DNA of 64,000 bases from Myxococcota bacterium (GTDB lineage Bacteria > Myxococcota_A > Bradymonadia > UBA7976 > UBA1532), in contig CAUJDF010000094.1 of NCBI GenBank assembly GCA_963169045.1, forward strand, positions 1 to 64,000. The letters are read 5' to 3'. A program made the translations under genes and the position numbers. The notes beneath the pieces were generated by a model. That model had not been told where the DNA came from, made no database searches, and worked only from the letters and a program-made list of their open reading frames with translations. Shown one piece after another: positions 42,669 through 54,894 of this stretch (its first letter is position 1; every line of letters begins with the position of its first letter).

Positions 42669-43976
42669 TCAGAACTGATAACCGGCGAGCACGCGCACGC
42701 CGAGGTAGCGATCCTCGGCGGACTTGCCGACTCGGCCCTCGCGGCCCTTGCCCTTGACGTCACTGTCGAGCGCCGTGAGGTCGAAGCCGGCGTGGGCCGT
42801 GAAGTCGTTGCCGATGCGCGAGACGAGGCCGCCGTAGACCCCGAAGCCGCTCGTCGATGCCTCGTCGCCGAGCTCCTCGACGGTGTCGCCGAGATCGGCG
42901 CTGGGGAAGAACTGGAAGCGCACGTCGGCGCCGATGAGCGGTGTGCCGAACGGCACGACGGCGCCCAAACCGAGCCGCCAGTATCGATAGCTCGTGCCGC
43001 GATACTCCGGGTTGCTCTCGAGCTCGAAGTCCAGCAAGCCCATCCCGGCGAAGGCCGAGATCTCGGGCGACGCGTCGCCCTCACCGAAGCGGTGGCGGTA
43101 GCGCAGGTCGAACGTGAGGTGCTGGTGCTTCGTCTCGAGGTCGTGCTCCTCGGTCGTCCCGTCGTCGAGCGTGACTTCCTGCCGGGTGGCGCCGAGGAAC
43201 GTCTTCTCGAAGCGGACGCCGATGCCGAAGTCGCGCCCCGGACCGTCGGTCGCCGTCGCGAGCGGATACAGCTCGGCCTCGATGGCCACGCCGGGCGCCA
43301 TCGACGACTCGTAGCGGATGCCGCCGTCGGTGAACTGGGGCGACTCGCCGTCGGCGGTGTACTCGAAGGAGCGGGACATGAACGAGAGACCGCCGCGGAC
43401 GCGCAGCAGCTCGGCCTTGCCGGCGGTCGTCGAAGCGCTGACGTCCTCGACAGGCACCGGCTCGACCGGCAGCACGACGGGCTCGGGCGTGACCGGCGGG
43501 GGCGGCGCGACCGCGCGCGGCGGGTAGCGGCTGCCGCGTCGCAGATCGGGCTCGAGGGTCTGGGCGACGTGGCGCCAGAAGGCCTTGCCCGGCTTGCCTG
43601 AGAAGGTGTGCTCCCCGAGTATCGCGCCGTCGCCGCCGTTGTAGACGGTGAGGCGCAGGTCACCCGGACCGCGGCGGCCGCCGCCCGCGAAGCCGCCGAA
43701 GATCACGGCGTCGATCTCGAGGTAGGCGCACAGCCGCCCCAGCGCCCGCGCGTCGTCCGGGAGGCGGTCGGCCACCCCCTCGTCGGCGGCGGCGCGTTGC
43801 AGCTCCTTCGTCGTGTGGATCCTGATGTCGCCGAGCCTCTTGAGCTCGGTCTGGAGCTCGGCGATCGCCTTCGTGCCGCCACCCTTGCCGTCGATGGCGC
43901 CCACCGCGACCTGCAGCTCGGCGGCGCTCGCAGCGCCCACCCACGACAGGACACACAAGAAGACTAGTGCCTTCAC
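42669..43976 (-). CDS. Outer-membrane protein with periplasmic domain and C-terminal beta-barrel
   Basis: 435 aa. GTG start yields signal [18 protein letters not shown]. Residues ~20-160 form an alpha/beta domain (VAVGAIDGKGGGTKAIAELQ). A Pro/Val linker follows, then from ~195 beta-strands typical of a small porin-like barrel ending ...LGVRVLAGYQF with terminal Phe. No known family. The start overlaps the pilT-type stop (GTGA), so the two are translationally coupled, an odd pairing of a cytoplasmic motor ATPase with an outer-membrane protein. Confidence 0.75.
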   Translation of the reverse strand: MKALVFLCVLSWVGAASAAELQVAVGAIDGKGGGTKAIAELQTELKRLGDIRIHTTKELQRAAADEGVADRLPDDARALGRLCAYLEIDAVIFGGFAGGGRRGPGDLRLTVYNGGDGAILGEHTFSGKPGKAFWRHVAQTLEPDLRRGSRYPPRAVAPPPPVTPEPVVLPVEPVPVEDVSASTTAGKAELLRVRGGLSFMSRSFEYTADGESPQFTDGGIRYESSMAPGVAIEAELYPLATATDGPGRDFGIGVRFEKTFLGATRQEVTLDDGTTEEHDLETKHQHLTFDLRYRHRFGEGDASPEISAFAGMGLLDFELESNPEYRGTSYRYWRLGLGAVVPFGTPLIGADVRFQFFPSADLGDTVEELGDEASTSGFGVYGGLVSRIGNDFTAHAGFDLTALDSDVKGKGREGRVGKSAEDRYLGVRVLAGYQF

Positions 43977-45079
43977 TCGAAGCTCTCCCACGTGCCGTCG
44001 CTCGTCCCCTGCACGCCCGACAGTCGCAGCATGAAATCGTCGGGGTTGGTGCAGTTGGCGAGTGCCTCGTCTCGACTGATGAGGCCGCGTTTGAGCAGCA
44101 TCATCAGCGACTGGTCGAAGGTCTGCATGCCGTAGTTGGTATGGCCCTGGGCGATGGCCTCGCGGATGTCGTGCGCGCGGCCCTCCTCGAGGATCACCTC
44201 GCGAATGCGGGCCGTGGAGATCAGGATCTCCATCGCCGCGACGCGCCCGCGGCCATCGGCGCGCTTGAGCAGACGCTGGCTGACCACCGCCTTCAGGCTC
44301 CCCGCCAGCTGGTGGCGGATCTGCTTGTGCTGGTGCGGCGGGAAGATGCTGATGACGCGGTTCATCGTCTCGGATGCGTCGACCGTGTGGAGCGTGCTGA
44401 GCACGAGGTGACCGGTCTCGGCGGCGGCCAGCGCGGTCTCGACCGTCTCCTTGTCGCGCATCTCGCCCACGAAGATGACGTCGGGATCCTGGCGCAGCGC
44501 CGCCCGCAGCGCGGTGGCGAAGGACGTGGTGTCGCCGCCCACCTCGCGCTGGTTGATGATGCTGCGCTTGTCCCGGAAGACGAACTCGACCGGGTCCTCG
44601 ATCGTCATGATGTGGCAGTTGCGCTGCGTGTTGATCTGATTGATCAGTGCCGCGAGCGTCGTGCTCTTGCCCGAGCCCGTGGCCCCGGTGACCAGCACCA
44701 GCCCGCGATGCTCGAGGGCCACCTTCTCGAGCACCGGCGGGAGCGAGAGGTCGGAGATGCTGCGCACTTCGGTGGGGATGACGCGCAGCACCATGCCCCA
44801 GACCTGTCGCTGCCGGAAGACGTTGACGCGGAACCGTCCGAGCGCCGCCGAGGTGTAGGCGAAGTCGAGATCCCGGTCGCGCGTCAGTCGCGCCAGCTGC
44901 TCGGCGTTGAGCATCTGCTGACAGAGCTGGTCGAGGTCGGTGGAGGCGAGGCGCGGACCGTTGCGAAGCGGCGCCAGGCCACCGTTGATCCGAAAGAGGG
45001 GCGGAAGCCCGCACTTCAGGTGCACGTCGGAGGCGCCGCCCTTGACGGCCACCTCGAGGATGGCATTCAGGTCGATCAC
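43973..45079 (-). CDS. pilT: PilT/PilU-type twitching retraction ATPase
   Basis: 368 aa hexameric ATPase that depolymerises type IV pili. Walker [10 protein letters not shown], Asp box ([10 protein letters not shown]), Walker B ([17 protein letters not shown]), His box ([19 protein letters not shown]) and the family end [13 protein letters not shown]. The canonical PilT AIRNLIR motif is not obvious ([14 protein letters not shown] instead), so a PilU or second PilT paralogue is likely. GTG start 7 nt after a TAAGCT -10 suggests a leaderless transcript. Confidence 0.9.
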   Translation of the reverse strand: MIDLNAILEVAVKGGASDVHLKCGLPPLFRINGGLAPLRNGPRLASTDLDQLCQQMLNAEQLARLTRDRDLDFAYTSAALGRFRVNVFRQRQVWGMVLRVIPTEVRSISDLSLPPVLEKVALEHRGLVLVTGATGSGKSTTLAALINQINTQRNCHIMTIEDPVEFVFRDKRSIINQREVGGDTTSFATALRAALRQDPDVIFVGEMRDKETVETALAAAETGHLVLSTLHTVDASETMNRVISIFPPHQHKQIRHQLAGSLKAVVSQRLLKRADGRGRVAAMEILISTARIREVILEEGRAHDIREAIAQGHTNYGMQTFDQSLMMLLKRGLISRDEALANCTNPDDFMLRLSGVQGTSDGTWESFE

Positions 45080-45086
45080 GCCGGGC

Positions 45087-45114
45087 AGCTTAACACGGAT
45101 CGGCCGGCATCAAA
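45087..45114 (-). promoter_or_regulatory. Leaderless promoter of the pilT-type gene
   Basis: Minus strand TTGATG (45114-45109), 16-nt spacer, TAAGCT (45092-45087), then exactly 7 nt to the GTG at 45079. No Shine-Dalgarno sequence. Confidence 0.5.
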
Positions 45115-45158
45115 GCTCGATGCTCCGAGGCGCGCCGCAGGCGGGCAAGGAGGCGCCG

Positions 45159-46225
<1,067 letters not shown>

Positions 46226-46229
<4 letters not shown>

Positions 46230-46966
46230 GCTTCGTCTCCTGGGGTTGCTTTCGACGCCGCCGGAGCAGCCGGGGGCGTCGGCGCGGGGGACCGGGTGAT
46301 GCGCGCCGACCGGCGCTGCATTCGGTGCTCGAGCTCCGCGGCGATCGCCGCACGGTCGGACGCGGCATCGCGCCCGGCGTTCGTGCCGGCGGCGGCGCCG
46401 AGCGGGATGCGGCGGCGGGTCGAGAAGACGCGCCGCCCGTCGTCGGTCTCGGTGGCGGTCTGTACATCGAGGCGTCCGACGGCCAGCGCGCCGAGGCGCA
46501 GCCCGGACGCGGCAGCCCGCAGAGCGTCGACGGCGGGCGTCGCCGCCCGGCAGAAGACCACGCCGGCACCGTCGCTCGGCGGCACGACCTCGAAGCCGTA
46601 GGGGCCGATGGCGTCGCGCAGCGCGTCATGGAGCGCCGCCCAGCGCCCCTCCGCGTCGACGAGCGGCGCCCGCAGGAGGTGCTCGCCGTCTTCGCGCGAC
46701 TCGACCTCGATCGCCCCGAACGGGAGCGAGAAAGGCTCGGTGATGAGGGCCACCCGCTCGACGGCGAGGTCGACGGCCTCGAAGGCCTCGACGGGCGCGG
46801 TGCCCAGCGCCAGCACGGCGATGCTTCGGGCCTTGCCCTCGGTGAGGCGCGCGTCGACGCCCGCATCGCTCAGCGCGCCGCGCAGCGGCTTGAGGGCTGC
46901 CGACAGCGAAGCGGTGACGTTGCGCTCGAGCGCGACCACGACGCGACAACGCGCGAGACCGCTCAT
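46226..46966 (-). CDS. ThpR/LigT-like 2H phosphoesterase homologue lacking catalytic motifs
   Basis: 246 aa. Position between cinA and recA, size and pattern ([19 protein letters not shown] at the start; [34 protein letters not shown]) match the 2'-5' RNA ligase/cyclic phosphodiesterase ThpR found in this order in related bacteria. But the two HxT catalytic tetrapeptides are not there: the first aligns to RSIAVLALG and the second to the AGVVFCR region. A disordered Arg/Pro/Ala tail follows. Both ends overlap neighbours as ATGA. Fold assignment is from weak similarity plus context. Confidence 0.65.
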
Positions 46967-48171
46967 GGGGCGAGGCTCCGCCGGAGACCGTCGAGGGCGC
47001 GGGCCACGGAGCGCAAGCGGACGCGCTCGCGGTCGCCGCGCAGGCGGATCGTCTCGGTGCGCTCGAAGCCGGGCCCGGCGTATCCCAGGCAGACTGTGCC
47101 GACCGGCTTGTCGGCCGTGCCGCCGCCCGGACCGGCGATGCCGGTGATCGCCACCGCCACGTCGCAGCCGAGGGCGCGGCGCGCGCCGGCGACCATCGCC
47201 GCCGCGCACGCCTCGCTCACCGCGCCGTGCCGCTCGAGCAGCTCGGCGGAGACGCCGAGCGACGCCGTCTTGACGTCGTTGGCGTACGCGACGATCGAGC
47301 CGGCGAAGACGGCCGAGGCCCCCGCGACGTCGGTGCACGCGGCGCCGAAGAGCCCGCCGGTGCAGCTCTCGGCGGCGCCGAGGCGGAGTCCGCGCGCTCG
47401 ACAGCGCTCGAGCACCAGCTCGACGAGCCCGGTCGCGCCGTCGCCCAGGTAGTCGGACCGGCCGGCGGCGGCGACCCGGGCCGCTGCGTCGTCGAGGGCG
47501 CCGGTGTCCGTGCCGGTGAGCTTGACCTCGATGTAGAGCGGCCGCACGCGGTAGGCGACGCGCAACGTCTCGGGCAGCCCGAGCGGCACGATGCGCTCGG
47601 CGAGGGCCGATTCGCCGATGCCCGCGAAGAGCAGCGTGCGGACCTGCAGCGACGGGCCGCCGCGGCGCGCGCGCAGCGCCGGCAGGACGTGTCGATCGAG
47701 GTGCCAGCGCAGTTCGTGGGGGAAGCCCGGCAGGAGGAAGAAGGTGCAGCCGCCGGTGTCGAGCGCGATGCCCGGCGCGGTGCCGACCTCGGTGGCCAGG
47801 GCCCGCCCGCCGGCGGGGACGCGCGCCTGACGCAGGTTGCCGCCGGGCGGCTCCTTCGGGGCAAAGACGGCGCGGATGTGAGACCACGAAGCCTCGTCGT
47901 GCTCGAGCGCGACGCCCGCAGCGTCGGCGAGCGCCTCGACGGTGAGGTCGTCGCTGGTGGGGCCGAGGCCTCCGGAGGCGATGCAGACGTCGGACCGCGC
48001 GGCGATCGCCCGCATCTCGGCGGCGATCACCTCGCGGTCGTCGCGCAGCGTCGTGATGCGCTCGACGACGAGGCCCAGCTCGGACAGGGCGCGGCCGAGG
48101 GCGCTGGCGTTGGTGTCGACGGTGCGCCCGTCGGTCAGCTCGTCGCCGATGGTCAGAAGCTCGATGCGCAT
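46963..48171 (-). CDS. cinA: CinA-family protein (nucleotide pyrophosphatase / NMN deamidase)
   Basis: 402 aa with both domains. The N-terminal MoaB-like domain has ELLTIGDELTDGRTVDTNA and IASGGLGPTSDDLTVEALAD. The C-terminal PncC-type deamidase has LRLGAAESCTGGLFGAACTD and VAITGIAGPGGGTADKPVGT. It recycles NMN and ADP-ribose-type nucleotides and is often linked to recA. ATG 48171 has no clear ribosome site. First gene of cinA-thpR-like-recA. Confidence 0.95.
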   Translation of the reverse strand: MRIELLTIGDELTDGRTVDTNASALGRALSELGLVVERITTLRDDREVIAAEMRAIAARSDVCIASGGLGPTSDDLTVEALADAAGVALEHDEASWSHIRAVFAPKEPPGGNLRQARVPAGGRALATEVGTAPGIALDTGGCTFFLLPGFPHELRWHLDRHVLPALRARRGGPSLQVRTLLFAGIGESALAERIVPLGLPETLRVAYRVRPLYIEVKLTGTDTGALDDAAARVAAAGRSDYLGDGATGLVELVLERCRARGLRLGAAESCTGGLFGAACTDVAGASAVFAGSIVAYANDVKTASLGVSAELLERHGAVSEACAAAMVAGARRALGCDVAVAITGIAGPGGGTADKPVGTVCLGYAGPGFERTETIRLRGDRERVRLRSVARALDGLRRSLAP

Positions 48172-48202
48172 GGCCGTCTGGCACCCTGCTCGAAGTGGGC
48201 GG

Positions 48203-48231
48203 ACGATTGCAGATACCTGTACATCCGTCAA
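48203..48231 (-). promoter_or_regulatory. cinA-recA unit promoter candidate
   Basis: Minus strand TTGACG (48231-48226), 17-nt spacer, AATCGT (48208-48203). The spacer contains TGTACA. I do not see a recognised LexA box. Confidence 0.4.
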
Positions 48232-48274
48232 GTGCTCAGGCGCACAGACGGCGCCTGGACGGACGGGGATAGTT

Positions 48275-48304
48275 TTGACACTCGCGGACTTACGCTCATA
48301 GGAT
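48275..48304 (+). promoter_or_regulatory. Promoter of the PEGA Ser/Thr kinase gene
   Basis: Consensus TTGACA (48275-48280), 18-nt spacer, TAGGAT (48299-48304), about 40 nt before ATG 48346. Confidence 0.6.
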
Positions 48305-48345
48305 CCGCCCGTCTCGACCCTCCGCAGCACGCGAGGCGGCACGCC

Positions 48346-50889
<2,544 letters not shown>

Positions 50890-51142
50890 GTCCGCCGTTC
50901 GCCCACCTCGACCCCGGCCGCCCGCACGCGCCTCCGCCCGAGTCCCCGTCCCGACGTCCCCCGCACCCCTCCATGAACGATCGCCGCACGGCGTCGCGCG
51001 GGCGTGCCGGCGCGATCGCGGCGACCCTTCGTGGCCGGGGGGCTTCGCGGCGAGGCCGTCTCCCGAGACGCCGCGAAAGCGGATGCCGGCGCAGGGAGCC
51101 GGCGGACGAAGGGAGGGGGCGGGCGGACGAAGGACGGGGAAG

Positions 51143-51408
51143 CGCCGAGGGCGAGGGGACGGGCGGGCGGCTCGGGGTGCGGTCGAGGGCGAGGGGACGG
51201 GCGGGCGGCTCGGGGTGCGGTCGAGGGCGAGGGGACGGGAAGGCGGCTCGGGGGGCGGTCGAGGGCGAGTGGACGGGCGGGCGGCTCGGGGGGCGGTCGA
51301 GGGCGAGTGGACGGGCGGGCGGCTCGGGGGGCGGTCGAGGGCGAGGGGACGGGCGGGTGGCTCAGGGCGTGGTCGAGGGCGAGGGGACGGGCCGGTGGCT
51401 CAGGGCGT
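51143..51408. repeat. 38-bp tandem repeat array
   Basis: Seven contiguous 38-bp units starting at 51143, 51181, 51219, 51257, 51295, 51333 and 51371, with small substitutions grouped in pairs. The sequence is extremely G-rich on the plus strand (for example GGGCGAGGGGACGGGCGGGC). The last unit contains the stop codon (51400-51402) of the minus-strand OmpA gene, so the array trails directly from its 3' end. The rest of the 510-bp gap (50890-51142) shows no gene or clear signal. Confidence 0.9.
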
Positions 51409-52902
51409 GGTCGCGGGCGGCGCCTCCGGGGCAGGCGCGGCCGGCGCATCCGCCGCCGGCGCGGCAGGGACGGGCGCGGCCGGCGCATCCGGGGCAGGTG
51501 CGGCCGGAGCGGACGGGGCCGGGGCGGGCGCAGCCGCCTTCGGCGCGGGCGGCACGATGATCGACAGCTCGACGCGCTCAGCGCGCGCGCCCTCGGGCGC
51601 CCCTTCGGGCAGCGGCTGGTCGCCGAGGCCCTCGACCTCGAAGCGCTCGGTGGCGAGGCCCTGCTCGACGAAGAGCGCGCGCACGGCCTCGGCCCGCGCG
51701 GCGCTCAACGCCTGCGCATTCTTGCCGGCGGCCGTCGCCGCGACGCGGATGCGCACGTCGGGGTGAGCCTGGAGCGCGGTGACGACCGGACCGAGGTTCT
51801 TCTTCGCCGCGGCGCTCAGCTCCGACTTGCCCTTCGCGAAGCGCACGTTCGTGCGGATGCCGAGCGCGCCCTGCAGATCCGCGGGGACCTCGTCGGGGCA
51901 GCCGTCGGCGTCGTGGAAGCCGTTCACCGTCTCCGGCTTGTCGGCGCACTTGTCGGCCTCGTCGAGCAGGCCGTCGGCGTCGGTGTCGCGCTCGGGGCAG
52001 CCGTCCTCGTCGGCGATGCCGTCCTTGCTCTCGGCCTCGCCCGGGCACTTGTCGGCGGCATCGAGGATGCCGTCGCCGTCGTTGTCGGCGTCGGGGCAGC
52101 CGTCCTCGTCCTGGAAGGCGTCCTTGTCCTCGGCCTGGGCCGGGCACTTGTCGACCTCGTTCTGGATGCCGTCGGCGTCGTCGTCGAGGTCGGGGCAGCC
52201 GTCGTCGTCACGGTCGCCGTCGGCATCCTCGGCCTGGTCGGGACACTTGTCGGAGGCATCGGCGATCGCGTCGGCGTCGTTGTCGTCGTCGGGGCAGCCG
52301 TCGTCGTCGCGGAAGCCGTCGCGGTCCTCGGGGCGGGTGGCGCACTTGTCGGCGCGGTTCTCGACGCCGTCGTCATCGACGTCGTAGTCGCCGCCGAACT
52401 GGAGCGCCAGGCCGGCGGTGGCCTCGAAGTGCGAGTAGTTGTCGTCGGCGGGGGCGTCGGGGCTGAACCAGCCGCGGAAGTCGACGCGGGCGCCGATCAT
52501 GTCGGTGAAGTAGTAGCGGGCGCCGAGGCCGACGTTCGTGGCGAAGTCGGTCTCTTCGACGCTGACGAGGCCGGCGCCGGCGGTGAGGTAGGGGACCAGC
52601 GCGGCGTCGCTCAGGTTGAGCAACGCGTTGAGGCCGACCTGGCTGACCGTCTTGTCCTCGCTGCCGGTGCCGGTGTCGAGGGTCGAGAAGACCGCCCCGT
52701 AGGTGGCCTCGACGCCGACGACGCGGGTGATGTTGAAGCCGGCGCGGGCGCCGACGACGGCCGCGTTTTCGAGGACGGCGTCGCCCTCCCAGATGCCGCC
52801 GAAGGGCGACACCTCCACGCTCCACGGGCGCACCTGCGCGGCGGCGGGCGTGGCGAGCAGGAGGACGAACGACGAGGCGAGCCAGGCAGGTCGGCGAGGC
52901 AA
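51400..52902 (-). CDS. OmpA-family protein with thrombospondin type 3 repeats
   Basis: 500 aa. Signal peptide ending LLLATPAAA, a small beta-barrel (~20-155), seven or so thrombospondin type 3 calcium-binding repeats (~155-345, DRDDDGCPDLDDDADGIQNE), an OmpA C-terminal domain (~350-455), and a Pro/Ala tail. The peptidoglycan-contact Asp of OmpA (in GHTD) is missing (VAATAAGKNAQALSAARAEAV); the later Arg in ARAERVEL is kept. Start is an inferred TTG at 52902, 6 nt after AAGGAG; the open frame upstream lacks signal character. Confidence 0.88.
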   Translation of the reverse strand: MPRRPAWLASSFVLLLATPAAAQVRPWSVEVSPFGGIWEGDAVLENAAVVGARAGFNITRVVGVEATYGAVFSTLDTGTGSEDKTVSQVGLNALLNLSDAALVPYLTAGAGLVSVEETDFATNVGLGARYYFTDMIGARVDFRGWFSPDAPADDNYSHFEATAGLALQFGGDYDVDDDGVENRADKCATRPEDRDGFRDDDGCPDDDNDADAIADASDKCPDQAEDADGDRDDDGCPDLDDDADGIQNEVDKCPAQAEDKDAFQDEDGCPDADNDGDGILDAADKCPGEAESKDGIADEDGCPERDTDADGLLDEADKCADKPETVNGFHDADGCPDEVPADLQGALGIRTNVRFAKGKSELSAAAKKNLGPVVTALQAHPDVRIRVAATAAGKNAQALSAARAEAVRALFVEQGLATERFEVEGLGDQPLPEGAPEGARAERVELSIIVPPAPKAAAPAPAPSAPAAPAPDAPAAPVPAAPAADAPAAPAPEAPPATTP

Positions 52903-52956
52903 GGCGTGCTCCTTCGCTGGGGCTGTGCGAGCGTGGGTCCGGAAGCGCGGCGAGTG

Positions 52957-52982
52957 TTGACAGTGAGACAGCGCGGTGTCAA
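52957..52982. promoter_or_regulatory. Inverted repeat TTGACA-N14-TGTCAA between divergent genes
   Basis: TTGACA at 52957-52962 and its inverse TGTCAA at 52977-52982 are separated by 14 nt. The minus-strand copy would be a -35 for the OmpA gene, though its -10 is poor; the symmetry could also be an operator. Confidence 0.4.
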
Positions 52983-53023
52983 GGCGAACGTACCTCCGCG
53001 ACCGCCCGGGCCGGCACCGGGCG

Positions 53024-53053
53024 TTGACAGTCGTCCGACGGCGCCCGTATCGT
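53024..53053 (+). promoter_or_regulatory. Promoter of the unknown lipoprotein gene
   Basis: TTGACA (53024-53029), 18-nt spacer, TATCGT (53048-53053), the same -10 as the HTH-receiver promoter. About 40 nt of leader with GGAGG before ATG 53101. Confidence 0.6.
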
Positions 53054-53100
53054 CGCGCCCGGCCGGGCGCCTCCCGCTCGGGTCGCACGGAGGTTCGAAG

Positions 53101-54894
53101 ATGCGAACGAATCGTTCACCGAATAGGCGCCTCGGCGCGATGGCCGGCCTCGTGCTCCTGGTGGCGACCCTCGCCGCCTGCGACAAGAAGGAAGAGCAGA
53201 AGGCGACCGAGAAGCCCGCCGGCGACGGCAAGCAGTCCGCGGTCGCCGAGAAGGCATCGCCGCCGGCGCTGCTCCGCCTCGAGGCCGGCGACGACGTGAT
53301 CGCCTTCGCCGGCACGGCCCCGGTGGTGGCGGCGGTCACCGAGCTGCAGAAGCTCGCCGGGCAGGTCCTGCCGACCGTGCCGCCGCTCCCGCAGATGGTG
53401 GGTCCGGCGGTGCAGGGGGAGTGGCGCCTGAAGGACCCCGCGGCCATCTCCGCCGACAAGCCGATGCGCTTCGCGGCGTTCGATCCCAAGAAGTTCAAGG
53501 GCGATCCGTTCGCCTACGTCTACGGCATCACCAGCAAGGACGCCTTCGTCGCCGCGCTGCCCGACAACAAGCAGGCGGGCACCGACGGCAACGCTTACTC
53601 GTACGCGAAGATCGAGGGCTCGAACCGCCCGGTCTACGTGAACTTCCTGGGGGACGGTCACGTGGCGCTGACGCGCAACAAGGACGTCTTCCCGCAGAAC
53701 AAGGACTTCCTGCAGAAGCTGGCCGACGCTCCGGTCGATGAGGCGGGCGCCGGCGTGGTCGTGATGAAGAACATCACGCGCATCTTCGGCGAGGAGATGA
53801 ACCGGGGCTTCGCCGAGATGAAGAAGGCGGCCTCCCAGGCGGCGCAGCAGACGCCGGGCGGCGCCGGCCAGGTGGCGCTGATCGAGGCCACGGCAGACTG
53901 GATGGCGGAGGCGGCGCGCGACCTCGACGTGATCGAGGGCCGCATCGTGCTCGTGTCCGACGGCATCAAGGCCGACTTCTCGCTGCGTCCCAAGGCGGGT
54001 GCCGCGCTCGAGAAGGCCTTCCGCGCGCTCGAGGGGCGCGGTGACGCCACCATCCTGGCGCGCCTGCCGGCGAACGCGCCCTTCTTCATGCTCGGCTCGG
54101 CCGACCCGGCCAAGATGGACGCCGCGTTCCGGCCCGTGGTCGACACGTTCGTCACCGCGCCGATGTTCGGCGGCGACCAGGCCAAGGCGAAGCTCGTGGG
54201 CGAGCTTCTCTCGAAGTACATCGCCGGCATGACCGGCGACTTCGCTTTCGGCGCGTTCTCCACCGGTGGCCAGGGGCTCGAGCTCGCCGCGCTGATCGGC
54301 GTGAAGGACGCCGACAAGGTGCGCGAGGCGAGCCGCGCGTGGTCCGACCTCTATCAGGACCCTGCCGCGGCGGCGTACCAGAAGAGCATGGGCTTCGAGA
54401 TGTCGATCCAGAAGGACGCGTACCAGGTCGCCGGCGCGCCCGTCGACATCGTCCAGAGCAAGCTCACCCAGCTGCCGCCCGAGGCGGCGCCGATGGCGGG
54501 CATGCTGGCGGGCTTCCTCACGCAGCACGTCGCGATCGGCAAGGACATCGGGGTCGTCGCCTACGGCACCGAGGCGCGGAAGATCATCGAGGGCCTGCTC
54601 GCCGGGTCGATCAAGGGCGGTCTCGACCAGGACAAGGGCGTCAAGCGCGCGCTCGAGCACAAGGCGAAGAACGCCTGGATGCTCTTGTACTTCTCGCCGG
54701 TGGACCTCGCCCGCGAGATCAAGCTGAACGGCATGAACCCGCTGGCGCCGATGCTGGCCGGCGTCGAGGCCGAGACCGGCATCGCGATCAGCCTGGGTTC
54801 GTCCGACGGCGCGGCGCAGTTCGTCCTCGACGTGCCCGTCGAGACGATTCAGAAGGGCTATCAGGCCTTCGAGAAGGGCAAGGGCGGCTTCTAG
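53101..54894 (+). CDS. Hypothetical lipoprotein, ~600 aa
   Basis: 597 aa. Basic N-terminus and lipobox ATLAAC, then a Lys/Glu linker (DKKEEQKATEKPAGDGK) and a large soluble alpha/beta body. Repeating themes (AFDPKKFKGDPFAYVYG; DFAFGAFSTGGQGLELAALI) hint at two related halves, but I recognise no family and see no catalytic motif. No heme sites. GGAGG is 9 nt before the ATG. Its TAG stop overlaps the convergent GT51 gene stop within the shared tetranucleotide CTAG (54891-54894). Confidence 0.8.
   Translation: MRTNRSPNRRLGAMAGLVLLVATLAACDKKEEQKATEKPAGDGKQSAVAEKASPPALLRLEAGDDVIAFAGTAPVVAAVTELQKLAGQVLPTVPPLPQMVGPAVQGEWRLKDPAAISADKPMRFAAFDPKKFKGDPFAYVYGITSKDAFVAALPDNKQAGTDGNAYSYAKIEGSNRPVYVNFLGDGHVALTRNKDVFPQNKDFLQKLADAPVDEAGAGVVVMKNITRIFGEEMNRGFAEMKKAASQAAQQTPGGAGQVALIEATADWMAEAARDLDVIEGRIVLVSDGIKADFSLRPKAGAALEKAFRALEGRGDATILARLPANAPFFMLGSADPAKMDAAFRPVVDTFVTAPMFGGDQAKAKLVGELLSKYIAGMTGDFAFGAFSTGGQGLELAALIGVKDADKVREASRAWSDLYQDPAAAAYQKSMGFEMSIQKDAYQVAGAPVDIVQSKLTQLPPEAAPMAGMLAGFLTQHVAIGKDIGVVAYGTEARKIIEGLLAGSIKGGLDQDKGVKRALEHKAKNAWMLLYFSPVDLAREIKLNGMNPLAPMLAGVEAETGIAISLGSSDGAAQFVLDVPVETIQKGYQAFEKGKGGF

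Noticed and set aside
48172-48345. LexA-type SOS box upstream of cinA-recA
   Set aside because: TGTACA is present but none of the deltaproteobacterial LexA patterns I know is matched.
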